Part shown: one piece after another, positions 22,453 to 34,900 of the stretch
How positions within the stretch are numbered: the stretch's first letter is position 1
Layout of the letters: each line of letters begins with the position of its first letter
NCBI RefSeq assembly: GCF_010093535.1
Contig: NW_022985199.1
Location: forward strand, 372,001-436,000
Direction: 5' to 3'
Source of the DNA: Lindgomyces ingoldianus
Lineage: Eukaryota > Ascomycota > Dothideomycetes > Pleosporales > Lindgomycetaceae
Length of the DNA stretch: 64,000 nucleotides
Notes under the pieces: generated by a model
Database searches by the model: none
What the model saw: only the letters and a program-made list of their open reading frames with translations
What the model was told of the DNA's origin: nothing
Program-made: the position numbers and the translations under genes

Positions 22453-22890
22453 GACGGTACGAAAGACGAGAGGGGAACAGCGACGCTGAAAGGACGCAAT
22501 GGATCGTCATAGCAAAATGCACCTTGGCAGGTGAAAGCTTCTGAACACGCTAAAATAATTTTTACGCACGAGCCGCAATGCCAAGCCAATCGCGTTCACG
22601 CTCACATGGCCTCGCGTTCAATTCAACCATTGCACCTCGTCCAACACTACTCGACGCGCGACTACCCCCCACGTCGCCCATGCGGTCGTCACTGCCCATC
22701 CATGTCCTCTGGTGACAGGAAGCATTGAACCCCTGCGCCGAACCCATCTCTTGACCCTCTTCGCTCGCAATACTGTCCTCACCGAAACCCACGGATCACC
22801 GAAACCCACGGAATAGTACCGACTCCGGCCTGCGTCGCTACTATCACGAACACGTTGATGTGATATATTCTTAGAAGAACGGTCTGCATC
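22453..22890. promoter_or_regulatory. Shared divergent promoter region of MRM1 and the Mit1-like gene
   Basis: The 438-bp spacer lies between two start codons pointing outward. It contains no reading frame supported on either strand. No specific binding site is claimed. A near-exact short direct repeat, ACCGAAACCCACGGA(A/T), occurs at ~22782 and ~22798. Confidence 0.5.
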
Positions 22891-25800
22891 ATGAGCAGCT
22901 CCGACGATGGCGCCGAATTGATGGCGACGTTTAAGAGCATGTCCCGTAAACACAATGCTGCTACCCCGTCGCGAAAGCAGCCATCCATGTCACCAGGCTT
23001 GTTCATATCGGACGAGAGCTCAACGGGGGGAAAAGAGACAGCAATACAAATGGCACGGCCGCTAAAACACGTCACTCGGAAAGCCGTGGCTGTCCAAGTA
23101 ACACCGGTGCAAAATCGGAAAGAGTATACATACTACGAGCCGAAGGACTCCGTTGAACAAATCTTGCGAGAGTATACGCGGAAAGGTGACTTGCTTTTCG
23201 AGGTAAAGCTCTCTGATGGGACTGAAAAGACAGTATGTACTATTACTTTCTCCTCCTAATTTGCCTCTATCCACCCCTTCCTTCATAACCAAGCCACAAG
23301 GTTGCCCATACCTGAGTCCCCATTATACCTCTCTCACCTCCACCTACTTGACCGTTTCTTCCATCCACACCTCCCAACCCTACAACAGACTCCCCTTTAC
23401 CCTTTATATATATATCTCACTCCACCTACCTGATCCCTTCTTCCTTCCACACATCCCAAACCCACATCCGTCCTCAATACTCAATACTCAAGACCCTAAT
23501 CGAGTGCCGAGCTCTCTTTCGAAGAACTACTAGTCATTGAGAACGGATCCATCGCCCTCGACAACTTTCAGCAAGACGGCGCTTCACCTATCAGTGACGG
23601 CTTTCAAGAACGGAGAATGGAGCTACGTGAGAAGCGTACAAAAACAAAAAGCGATGGCTTTCTCGATGTCTCTGCAATCGATTTTTCTTCTGATGAGGAT
23701 GACCTTGCATTGCAGTCGAAGAAGCCACGCCAGAGCCGAATTCGCGCCCTCAACCAACGTGCCACTGATAGCAGTCGATCCAGGACCCGATCCCGCCGCA
23801 GCGGGCTTCAATCCGACTCTAATGAGAGCTCTGAAACGGCAGGTGGACCACGCCGACGCAAACGCAAACCCAAAGTCCAAGAGCCTACTCGACGTTCTGG
23901 TAGGCAGCGGACAAAGCTACAAGAATACAGCGAAGATGACGAGGATGATCTAAGTGAAGTCGACATTCTCCGCCCCGATCGTCTTCAAGGCCAGCGAAAG
24001 AGGAAGCGAGCTGGTCGTTCTACGCAGGTACTCGAGGAGGCCCCTCGTGTAGGCGTCCGACAGTCTGATAGAGCCACACGAGCGCAGAACAACATGGAAG
24101 AAGCAAACATCAACGACATATACCGATCGGACTCCGAGCCCAAGCAACCCGCTCTGCCCAAGGTTGTCAGTGTTCGAGAGGTGTTCCAGACTCTTCCCCG
24201 AAACAATCTCTTCAGATCGCGGCACATTGAAGCCTGTGAGACTTGTGGAGAGGGACCAGCCGCTGCGCCATTGGTATATTGTCAGGGTTGCTGTCTCTCC
24301 TACCACAAGAATTGTCTTGGAGCTCGGGCTACTCGGGACCACCTGGTCACCAAAATCGGAAAGGAAGATTTTGTTCTTCAGTGCCGACGATGCATTAACA
24401 TCTACCGCAAGAAGGATCATACTGCCCCAGATCTTGCAATTTGTCAGGATTGCCGGCGTCCCGGGCCATCCTGCAAAGCATTCAGGCCTCGGAAAACTAC
24501 CGCACAGGAGCAAAAGGATCGTGAAGACAATAGAGGGGAAGATCCAATAACCGCTGTCCCGTCTCAGCTCATTAACAATGCGCACAACGTTCTTTTCCGA
24601 TGTACGAAGTGTTCGCGGGCTTACCACTACCACCATCTTCCTCCGCTCTCAGCATACTCCATGGACATAGTTCGTGATGATGAGGAGACTGCAGATGAGC
24701 GTTTCCATGAGTATGCGAAGAAATGGTTATGCAAGGACTGTGAAGAGACAAGTGAACGAAAGGTCTCAGGACTAATTGCTTGGCGACCTTCGGATGTCGA
24801 GACATACCGCCCAGGTTCCTCCTGCGACATGTTGAACGAAGACGATAAGCAATATCTCATTAAGTGGGAGAACCAATCATACTTCCGTGCATCCTGGCAC
24901 TCAGGAGCCTGGACGTGGGGAGTTGCGGCTCCCGCCATGCGAAAGGCCTTCTACAAGCGAGAAGACGGACCCAAGATGAGGACAGAGGATGCCATTCCTG
25001 AGGACTTTCTTCGCATCGACATCGTTCTCAGCGTTAAGTTTACCAGCTTTGTTGATGTACGAAGTGAGGAAATCGACAAGGCTCGTATTAAAGAGGTCGA
25101 CACTGCCCTCATCAAATACAAAGGTCTCGGATATGAGGACGCTGTCTGGGAGAAGGTTCCAACAGTAGAGGATGGCGACCGATGGCTTGATTTCGTGACA
25201 GCCTATAACGATTGGGTTGCTGGTCGATATGTTAGGTACCCAAAGCAAGGTCCTCTGAAGGCTCGCCTCGAAAAAGCCCGTGGAACCGCGTTCGCCAAGT
25301 TAGAGAAGCAGAAGCAACCAGATACTCTTGTCGGTGGCGAGCTTATGAAGTACCAAATCGACGGATTGAATTGGCTGTACTATCAATGGTACTCACAAAA
25401 GAATGGTATCCTTGCCGACGAGATGGGGCTTGGAAAGACGATTCAAGTCATTGGCTTCATGGCGACCTTAGTCCAAGAGCACAACTGCTTCCCATTCCTA
25501 GTGGTCGTCCCTAACTCGACCTGTGCAAACTGGCGCCGAGAGATCAAGCAATGGGTTCCGTCTTTACGGGTTGTGACATTCTTTGGCTCCTCTGTAGCAC
25601 GAGACATGGCCTACAAGTACGAGATGTACCCCGAGGGAGCGAAAGAGCTTCGATGTCACGTCGTTGTGACTTCGTACGAGGCTGCCACAGACGATAGCTG
25701 CAGGAAAATATTCCGTGGTGCCAACTGGGCAGCTTTGATCGTTGACGAAGGTCAACGATTGAAGAACGATAAGAGTCAGCTCTATGGTGCATTAAACGCT

Positions 25801-28325
25801 ATAAAAGCACCCTTTAGGTTACTTTTAACTGGCACTCCGCTGCAGAACAATGCTAGGGAGCTCTTTAACTTGCTACAGTTCCTTGATGATACTATCAAAG
25901 CCGCAGAACTGGAAGAAAAATACGCTAAGATGACATCAGAAAACATCCGAGAACTGCACGACCAAATCCGACCCTTTATCCTGCGGCGTACCAAGGCACA
26001 AGTCCTTACGTTCCTTCCTCCGCTCGGACAGATCATTGTTCCTTTGTCAATGAGCGTTCTGCAGAAGAATCTCTACAAGTCGATTCTTGCCAAGAACCCA
26101 GATTTACTCAAGGCACTGTTCACAACCACGGCCCTTAAACAGCAAGAACGAGCCAATCTGACCAATATCCTGATGCAACTGCGAAAATGTCTCTGCCATC
26201 CATTCGTTTACAGCCGAGAGATCGAAGAGCGGACTGACATTGCAGCCGTTTCTCACCGCAATCTTGTGGAAGCATCTGCTAAGCTGCAATTTCTCGAACT
26301 GCTACTCCCAAAGTTGAAGGAGAGGAATCATCGTGTCTTAATCTTTAGTCAATTCTTGGACATGCTTAGCATTGTGGAGGACTTTTTAGATGGACTACAA
26401 TTGACTTACCAGCGTCTCGATGGTACTATGGGCTCGTTGGAGAAACAGAAGCGCATCGATCAGTTCAATGCCCCAGATTCCCCATTGTTCGCCTTCTTGC
26501 TCTCCACACGAGCTGGAGGTGTCGGAATCAATCTTGCTACTGCAGACACTGTCATCATCCTCGATCCAGACTTCAATCCACACCAGGATATCCAAGCAAT
26601 TTCTCGGGCACATCGTATTGGCCAGAAGAAGAAAGTCCTTTGCTTTCAGCTTATGACACGAGGTAGTGTTGAAGAGAAGATCACTCAGATTGGAAGGAAT
26701 AAGATGGCTTTGGATCACGTTGTGGTAGAACAACTCGACGCTGAGGATTTGGATGAGAAGGATGTGGAGTCTATGCTCAAACACGGCGCAGCAGAGCTCT
26801 TCAAGGACGACAATGGCGATCACGATATCCGCTATGACGAAGCCTCGATCGACAAACTGCTCGACCGGAGCCAGATCGAGAACACCAGGACGAGTGGGGA
26901 TGATTCAGCAGAGTCCCAGTTCAGTTTCGCTCGTGTGTGGGCCAACGATCAAGGCACTTTGGCAGACACTCTTGACGCTTCAGAGGAGGAGATTGGCCCC
27001 GACCCTGGTGTTTGGGATAAGATTCTCAAAGAGCGCCAAGCTGCTGCAGCGGCTGAGGCTCTCGCTCGCGCGGATGCCTTGGGTAGAGGAAAGCGGGCTC
27101 GAATGGTAAGTCTATCTCAGACGTTGCTAGCGTAATATTCTAACGAGTACTACAGACAGTCGATTATAACCAGGTCGAACAGGAAGCTGCCGCTGATCTC
27201 GCCGACCCCTCACCCATCAAACCAGAGAAACGTCGCAAGAAGAAGAAGAACATTGGTTCAGACAGTGATACCGATTTCCAAGCAGACGAAGCTGAGGAAG
27301 AGGATAGCGCTGCCGAGGCTGAACATTACGCAGATGACGAACCCGACATTCTAGATGATGGTTCAAAGCGCGAAAATAAGAGTGTTGGCCAGATTCTTGG
27401 ACCCACCTACAAGCAAAACAGCGTGGGTACGTCGAAATTTCCATCAATTACCCTCAGCAACGCTTCTCCGAAATCTGTCGTTAAATCATCACTTCGAGCT
27501 CCTTCATCTTCAGTCAAATCACCAGTCCCTCCCCCGCCGACCAAAGTCAAGTACAGCAAGAATGGCAACCATCAAGACTCAATGACTCAACCCTCTTCTT
27601 CTCAACATATTTCGCTACTTGATGATCACAAACCGGATCAGGGTCCTAACTTGCAGCCTGCAGTCAAACCATTTGCCCGTGCTCATTTCCCAGTCCGCTC
27701 ACTGCTCCAGCCAGCCTTTGGGCAATACGAGAACCAAATGTGTTACGCATGCCACACCCAACATCCCCGCGGTGCCTGCCCTCTCAAGGTTGCGGGCGCC
27801 GAGCACTGCGGCCTCTGCGGTCTGGCGCATTTTGGTCACGCACGCACCTGCCCACATATCAATTCGGAGACACAGGTTCGCGACATGCTTGAAGCTCTCA
27901 AGACCTCTCCCGAGAAGAAGGAACTTGTCGAAGCAGCAACGAAGTACTTGCGGGGTGTCAAAGGCCACCTCGTGCAAAAGAAGAAAAAGGATAGGGAGAA
28001 GGCAATGATGCTTGCTACAGGAGGTCGGCCACTGCCGCATTTGCAAGCTCCTCCGGCTGTGGCCAATGAAGAGGGACTGCCTATGCAAATGCAGCAGTAT
28101 CCGGGCCCGCCGAGACGTGAACTTCCCCAGTCACTTCAAGGTGGGGTACATACAGCGCTAGCTCCGGGCAGTGTGGGTAGTGCTTTACGTGCTAGCGTCC
28201 AGGGTGCACCTGTTCAATCGCAGCAACGACAACAACAGCCAGGTCAACTGTCGGGGACTAATAATGCTGGTATCCCTGATCACGTAGTCGAGGGTGCTTT
28301 GAGGAGATACTTGTCGCAGAGATGA
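22891..28325 (+). CDS. mit1: SNF2/CHD-type chromatin remodeler with PHD finger and chromodomain, Mit1-like
   Basis: The exons are 22891-23232, 23512-27105 and 27156-28325, giving 1701 residues. Intron 1 has donor GTATGT and acceptor CCGAG; intron 2 has GTAAGT, branch CTAAC and TACAG. Domains in order: an N-terminal region; a PHD-type finger (~356-415, starting CETCGEGP with YCQGCCLSYHKNCLG); a second Cys/His cluster (FRCTKCSRAYHYHHLPPL, ~475); a chromodomain-like block (LIKYKGLGYEDAVWEKV, ~650); the SNF2 ATPase with GILADEMGLGKT (~745) and DEGQRLKND in place of DEAH (~859); helicase C with VLIFSQFLDM and SRAHRIGQ; and a C-terminal zinc cluster CYACHTQHPRGACPL (~1508). Mit1 is the ATPase of the SHREC deacetylase complex, which positions nucleosomes in heterochromatin. 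Another CHD-family remodeler remains possible. Confidence 0.88.
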
Positions 28326-28808
28326 GTTCACGAAATATACGAAGGCGATTGCTTCACTTTCTAGACGGATTCATGCTTCGATTTTGGGATCTGCATCCTA
28401 GTTCATGGATAGGACCTCCTATCAACCTGCATGCCCCCATACGCAGTACTCTGGATTTTCACTGGTGTTTTGAAGAGGCTTTATAGTTGGAAAGCAAGGG
28501 CCCCATTCTAGCAGGCCTTTCATGGAGTGGCTCCTTGGGGTCTATCTTGGACTCGGCCGTTGCCGGCGGTGTATAGATTCCTCCATACATAATGCAACCT
28601 CATCTGTATAATTTATGTCTTGAATTTCATCTCTTTTGCTTGTCAACGAGAGCGGATCTCTACAGCGAGAGCATTCATTCGCAACTGATGTTGCATGGAA
28701 TCTTCTATTATCTTTAAGAGAGGAACTACTTATCCAAGGCCTCTCCCATTTCCAAAACATACTATCAACGCCTTGGGTATCTGGAAACGAAGTCCGCTTC
28801 CCTCCATT
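28326..28808. other. Convergent 3' spacer
   Basis: The 483 bp lie between the stop codons of the Mit1-like gene and the MOV10-like helicase. They presumably hold both 3' untranslated regions. No gene or RNA is seen. Confidence 0.5.
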
Positions 28809-31800
28809 TCAATTTTCCTCGTCTTCCTCGTCTTCCTCGCCTCCGCCTCCCTCCTCTTCCCACTCCTCCATAGCCGCCCTAAGCCCTAAAGCCCACATCT
28901 CATCCTCGTCGACCCCCTGACCCAAAACGGCACCACCTAAAACTCTCAGCCTTCCCGCTGTCTCTTCCCTAGCCTTCTCCTCCTTAATAACCAACGCCTT
29001 CTCCAACACACCCACTTTCCCGCCCTTAAACCTCTGCGCATGTATTCCAAGATCCTCAGATACAAGTCCATTCCTCAAACAAAACGCAACCCACTCCCTC
29101 CACCACTCATCCATGGCCAACACCTCAGGATTTCCAATAACAAAGAGCCCCTCTTTTGCCCGCGTAATGGCCATATTCATCCTCTGCCGCATCCCCACAA
29201 CTCCCAATCCTCTCTCAACATCACCCTTCACGAATTTCGGCCGCGCACGCGTCGTACAGATAATCACAACCCTACTCTCAAGACCTTGAAACGCTTCCAA
29301 CGGCCCGATATTCACGCCAAATAGCCCAGATCCGTTACCATACCTTGCACTCCGCATCTCCTTACGTAGCAGCTTAACCTGTGCAGCGAACGGGCTCATG
29401 ATGATGATTTCCGCCTGCGGCACTTGCGCGGAAGAAAACAGATATTGTGCGAGGTTGCAGGCGATGCGGGCTTCAGATACGTTATACCAGCCACCGCCGT
29501 CGCGCTCGATTTCATCGAGACCCCGGTGTGGGATGTATTTCACTGGCCAGTTGCGGTGCGTCCAGATGGGGGAGGTATGTAGTGGATGGGCGGCGGGTTG
29601 GGATTCGGGGATTAGAGTGTCGTTGTAGAAGAGGGAGGATGAGACTGAGAGGATGGCAGGGTGAGAGCGGTAGTTTCTAGTCAGGTTCTCGAAGGCTGGG
29701 TAGTTCATTGGGAGCATGGCAGCTGTGAGGACAGGTGGGGAGGTGGAGGGTCGAAGGTTGGAGCGGGAGAGGGGGTGGTTAGCGTAAAGGGGGCGAGCGA
29801 ATAGCCGGGCGAAGAGAGAGGTCGTGAGATGTGGATTTTTTGATGCGGTGCGAGGACCGAGTTGGTTTTCGTCACCGGCCATTGCGAATTGTGGTTGCGG
29901 CAAGGTCGATGGATATGATGGTGGGGGCATGACTATGGAAAGTGCGAAAAGAGATTCGAGTTCTGTTGCTTGCGCAGCTTCATCGATGAGGAGGGCACCC
30001 CAATGGAGTGAGATTGCTGGGACTTGCGATTCTGGATGGAAGGTTTTAAGCATGCTCATTTCAATGGTATATAGGTCTGAATTAGTGACCTTGGCGTTCA
30101 TAAGGATGGAAGCATCTCGAGTCGATGTCACTACGATAAGATACTTCATCAGTTGCGGGAAAGGCGGTAGATTGTACATATTGGGGTCCTTGTCCTGTGT
30201 CCTATAGCAAAACCCCCTTAGGGCTTGAGGAACCTCATCGACCGTCCTCCCAGGCCCGTTGAGTCGGAAAAGTTGCGACGGTTTGAGATGCTTACTAAGG
30301 CGTAGAGCAAGCGTATCTGCAGCCGCATCGGACGGTGCACAGATGAGGACATGATCAACTTGATCTTTTATCAGTTGCATAGCAAGCTCCACCAGGGTTT
30401 TCGTCTTGCCCGTGCCAGGCGGACCTGAGATAAGGTAAGGAAGAACGCCATAGTCACTCCGACAGACGCAGTCGACTGCAGAGAGTTGTTCGTAGTTAAG
30501 TTTGGGGTCGAAGAGCCCTCGTTTCCATGGGAGTGTACGTAGTTTTTCTTGAATGACACCATCAGAATCAACAGGGAATAACATCCGTCGAATCCAGTCA
30601 TTCGGAGCCCCGTCGTCTTGAGATTGTATTTCCCCATTAGCACCGTTGGTTTGATTTGAGTGGCCACTCGTAGTAAGAGTCATACTCGCAGTCCTCTGAA
30701 GTAGCTCCTCATGCACCTCCCGAGAACCCAAAGGTCCAGGCTTTGCCAGTATCCTCAAGAGCTCACTTGACACAAGGTGCAGAGCGGCCCACTGCACAGA
30801 AATAAGTTTCCGTCGCATCGAAAAGACAACATTGAACCTCATTGTCTGAGGAACTAGACCTTTGACCCTTATGAAAACCAGCTCGTACGCTCGGTTTATA
30901 TCTTCCACGGTTGCGTCATATTGCACACCGCCCCAGGTGAGAAAGATCGGCTTTTGGGTGCCGAAGTAAACCGGCAGCTGAACTAGATTGCCATACGGGT
31001 CAAGATGAAGCTGGCGAAGCTGGATGGTATCACCGAGCTCAACGAACGGTGTCTCCTCCCGCAATCCTGGGACAAGGAGCCGGTATAATTGGTGCCCCTC
31101 CTGGCTTGCGGTTGGTACTAGCGGTACATTGTATAGCGTGTAGGTATCATTCTCCTCAAGCTTGGCAGAAAGTTCGACATTGTACACTGGTGACCAGAAT
31201 TCAGAGTATGATGACACAGAGAGATCTGAGTCTAGGGGGGGATGATTCACGGTTCCTTCAGGAGGAGGGATGGTGGCATTATATCGCTGCGGCACAAAGT
31301 GTCTGGCTGCAAAAGTCTCAGTATAGGCAGCAAAATCGACTTGGTGTTTGGTATCGGTGGCGATTACAGTGGCGTGCTCGTTATTGACGGACTTGAACGC
31401 ATGGGGCACAAAGGGAGTGGCATAAACGTCCAATTCCCAATGAGGAGAGTTCGGATGCGAAGCCATTCCGCTAGTGGACACCTGGTGTGATTGCTGGAGC
31501 ACAAGATCAGGCAATATAGATAATGTGGAAGATTTGCAAACAAATCTTCGACCTGTTTAAAGCTGAAGTCTATAAATTTTAATACCTCGGGGACAGCTTG
31601 TGCTACTTGAACAAGCGGGCCTTGGGAGAGCGGACAGTTGCTGGGTGTCACAAGCAGGTCGATAGGATATTTTGGGATGCCCAGATGGGGAAGTGCCAAA
31701 AGTGCCCTACGTGCTGGTCTGCGTAGTAAACAGTTGTACCTTGAGGACCAATGAATGCAGGTACGGTGCAGTTGAACCCTCGATGGTGGTGTCTTACCTT

Positions 31801-31968
31801 AGGGTCGAATTTGTTGGGATGGATGAAATTTATGTCTCTGCGCGAACTACGAATATGTATGCTAAATCTTTCAGCTTCCTCTCTTGCAATATCATCACTT
31901 GCATCCAGTGGTGTTCTCCGCTGCGTTGAGCACAAGGGGTCCTCGTCCGTTATTCCAGCTTTGCACAT
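28809..31968 (-). CDS. SF1 RNA helicase, MOV10/SDE3/SAD-3-like; N-terminal part in three frames
   Basis: A frame of 901 codons (31514-28809) carries the helicase core: Walker A SGPPGTGKTKTLVE (~residue 360), Walker B LLIDEAAQATE (~507; DEAA is typical of the MOV10/SDE3 branch), GDENQLGPR, TRNYRSHP, GLESRVVIICTTRAR and MNMAITRAKEGL. The C-terminus is Glu/Asp-rich. Upstream coding continues in two other frames: 31968-~31665 (DPLCSTQRRTPLDASDDIA, DINFIHPNKFDPK, YYADQHVGHFWHF) and ~31665-31455 (LLVTPSNCPLSQGPLVQVA, QAVPEVLKFIDFSF). The switches fall at an A-run near 31667 and at GGAATGG near 31465, and I found no splice sites for either. Homologues act in RNA silencing (Neurospora SAD-3, fission yeast Hrr1). 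It may be damaged, or the breaks may be sequence errors. Confidence 0.75.
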
Positions 31969-34900
31969 GTGGCCAAGGATGAGGAGTTACGAGGTGGCTG
32001 ACGTGAACCAACCTGACCGCAGTTTCTGCGTCCGAGGAACTCTGCGTACCTCTGCGAGAACCGGTACTGGCTGCCAGAGGTGTTCGTGTGTTAATGTAAT
32101 ACTCGAGAATCTGTACCGTGGTGTGGTGTGGGAGGCTGGTTTAACGCAAGATGTGGAGGGTACGGAGCGCGGCCGCGAAAGAAAGCTGGAATTACTGGGT
32201 AGGGGGTGGTGGCAGTTAGAGCCTGTAATCCCAAAACAGTAGAGAGTTGCTCCCTCTCTGGGGTCTCGAGGTCGTGATATGGAGGAGGGAAATTTTGCTT
32301 CGCCAGGCAGCAAACAGGGGTCGCCTAGGAGTGGGTCGGGGGTCCGCAGGGTCTCCGCCTTCCGTCATGGCCACTACCATCACCACAACGGCCTTTCAAG
32401 GCGCGACAGTAACAGTAAGATCCTCCTAAGAGCTGTATGAGCTCGACGATGCAGCTGCAATAGAGCTGACCATCACATCGACGAGCCCTCTACCCCCTTC
32501 GTCGACCTACCATTGCCAAGGAACGGTCCGGCGCTCCCCGCCACACTCCCTCCACCACACGCACTGCACCAGCAACATAAGGGGCAAAGCCAATGGAGCT
32601 ATCATCCGGGAGTTCCTCTTCGCTTCTGCAGTGTGCGTTTGGGTTTGGACCTTGCTCTGTCGAATTCGTTCCAGCAGCGCTTAACACTCCTTGTCGACCT
32701 TAACTCGCTCCCCCGTCAGCTCCATCACGGTCTCGAGAGCCCATCACAGTTCAATCGGGCGTCATTCTCCTTCATGTTCTCCTCCGAAGCCTCCATGGTC
32801 CTTCCAACACCTAGCTTGCTAGCCCTCGATAAAGTATCATACCACAAGGACCAGAAGCTTGGCACAAGTGGCACAACTATGGCAAGGGCAACCGAGACAT
32901 CCAATTGTGTGCTCAGGCTTGGGCGAAACAACCGTCAACACCATGGCTGTAGTGGTCGGATATGAGGCCCGTGTGAATTCAGGATCGTATGCATAATATG
33001 CTTATGAGGGTCCTACTTATTCCTTGCAACGAAAGATCCAGGGATTTTCAACGAGGAATAACCAGGTACACTCAACACCATTCTCTGGTCTCTCCATCCC
33101 CATGAACGTGTTTCCGCCGTGGTCCTCTTGATAGAAAAGGGCTAGAGCATACTGGAGACTGTCCGATGAAGTCCTAAAGCGCACGAGGACTCACGAAAGA
33201 TCTTTATTATTAGTTGCTTGTTCTTTCGCATCCACGCAGCTACCCTTGCAATTCGATTCGAGTCGAGTTGAATCCTCCGAATGTCGAGAACCGGAATGAG
33301 TCCTGGAAGCTTGCGAAAACATTGTCTCCGAACGGCTTACTGCAACTAAAATGATTAGCGGGGTATCAATCGGTGGATACTTCTATCTACTAGGATGGTT
33401 TGCAGACCCTGGGCTCTCCACAATACTCGATATACTCAATCTCTCAAGAAGGAAACTTGCTAGAACAACTTTCAGGATGTTCTAGCGCCGACTATTCCAA
33501 TGGCCGTGGTATGGGGCGACGCCAACTTGGTGAACCCAGCAGCCAATCTCCTTCCAAACAGTTGCTACATGTTCAAAGTCCGAAACAAGTCGAATGATTT
33601 CCAATAATCTCATTGCCCGTCATCCTTCTTGCATCTTTCTTAGCTTTGCTCCTTTCTTGAAGCAAGATGCGACATCTTGTTCTCATCGAATGAGGGTGAA
33701 TCCCATCTTTCTGCCTTGATGCTACTCCCTTCTCTTTTTATCCTCTCTCGTTCATGTTTTCTGATCCCGGAGGTTCTCCCAATTGACCATCTTTTATTTG
33801 TAGGGTCTCGCCCATCGGCTAGGGTTTCAAAAAGGGCAGCGTATTTGACATGGCCTTCAAGTTATCGACAACCAACAGGATAATGACAACGCAGAGCATT
33901 TGGAAGAAAAGACCACAGTACAGAAGCAAGAAACTTTAACAAGGAATGAAGACTTAGTATGAAGATAGTTAGGGCTCTGCACCTCGTTATGGAGCTGCCA
34001 ATGCTGGGGCTCATGCTCAATCTTGCGTATTAAGACGTCTTCAAATTCGTTCGCAGGGATCTACCGGATGATTGTTGCGAGAACGTCACCACCAAAGTCC
34101 TATGGAAAGTGTACCGGAACCATATCCATGATAGTGTCTTATCGCCGTAATCAGAAGGTCTCTCGGGAATAGTGTCATTACCGTCGCTGTTAGATACGCC
34201 TTTACGTCGCACTATTTGAACTAGAAATAGTTATGGTCAGCAAACAGAGTCTCCAATAAAGGATATGGGCAAACCTACATGTCTCCACGGTTTTCGGTGC
34301 CTTGCCATCCGCTGCAGCAGTATGCAGGCAGCCCGATACTTGCGGGAAGTTTTGCTGTCCGTAACTATCTGGGTACGAATTGCGCAGACCTTTGTCAGGG
34401 TGGTCCTGCTTCGACGACAAAATGATACCCTATAGCATCTTGTCGGTATCCCACTTGCCTCTGGTCACCATCCGCCATCCGCTCCTTGTGTTGTGTTTGA
34501 TGTCGGGAGATGCTTCTGGGAGGCAAGTTGCTGACAGTGACCAATGGCCATTGTCCTGGTTGCCGTCCCCTCGTTTTGCCAGCGCTACAGATTGGCAACC
34601 GCCGCCAGCATAGACAAGGGGGTCGAAAGGACCTGTCGAAATTGCTGTCGACATCCTGAAGGATATGCCAGCACTCTTACAATTGTGTCAACACCGTAGC
34701 GCAAGAGACGAGCGCGTTGACGCCCTGATGAAGCTTTTTAAAGCGCCCCAGTCCCCTAGCTCGCCGGCCCAGCGGTGTATTAAACCTAGAGATGTAGTTT
34801 GGTGCCGAGTGGGGGTGCTGAAGGGTGATGCCGAAGTGTGATGCCGAAGGGGGTGCTGTCGCATGCTGGTTGCCTCCTAGGGAAAGTCTACTTCCGTTGC

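Noticed and set aside
23950..24636. Minus-strand 228-codon open frame
   Set aside because: It is antisense to the PHD region of the Mit1-like gene, which has conserved motifs.
28695..28920. Plus-strand Ser/Pro-rich open frames
   Set aside because: They are antisense to the Glu-rich C-terminus of the helicase and exist only because of the TCC/TTC repeats.
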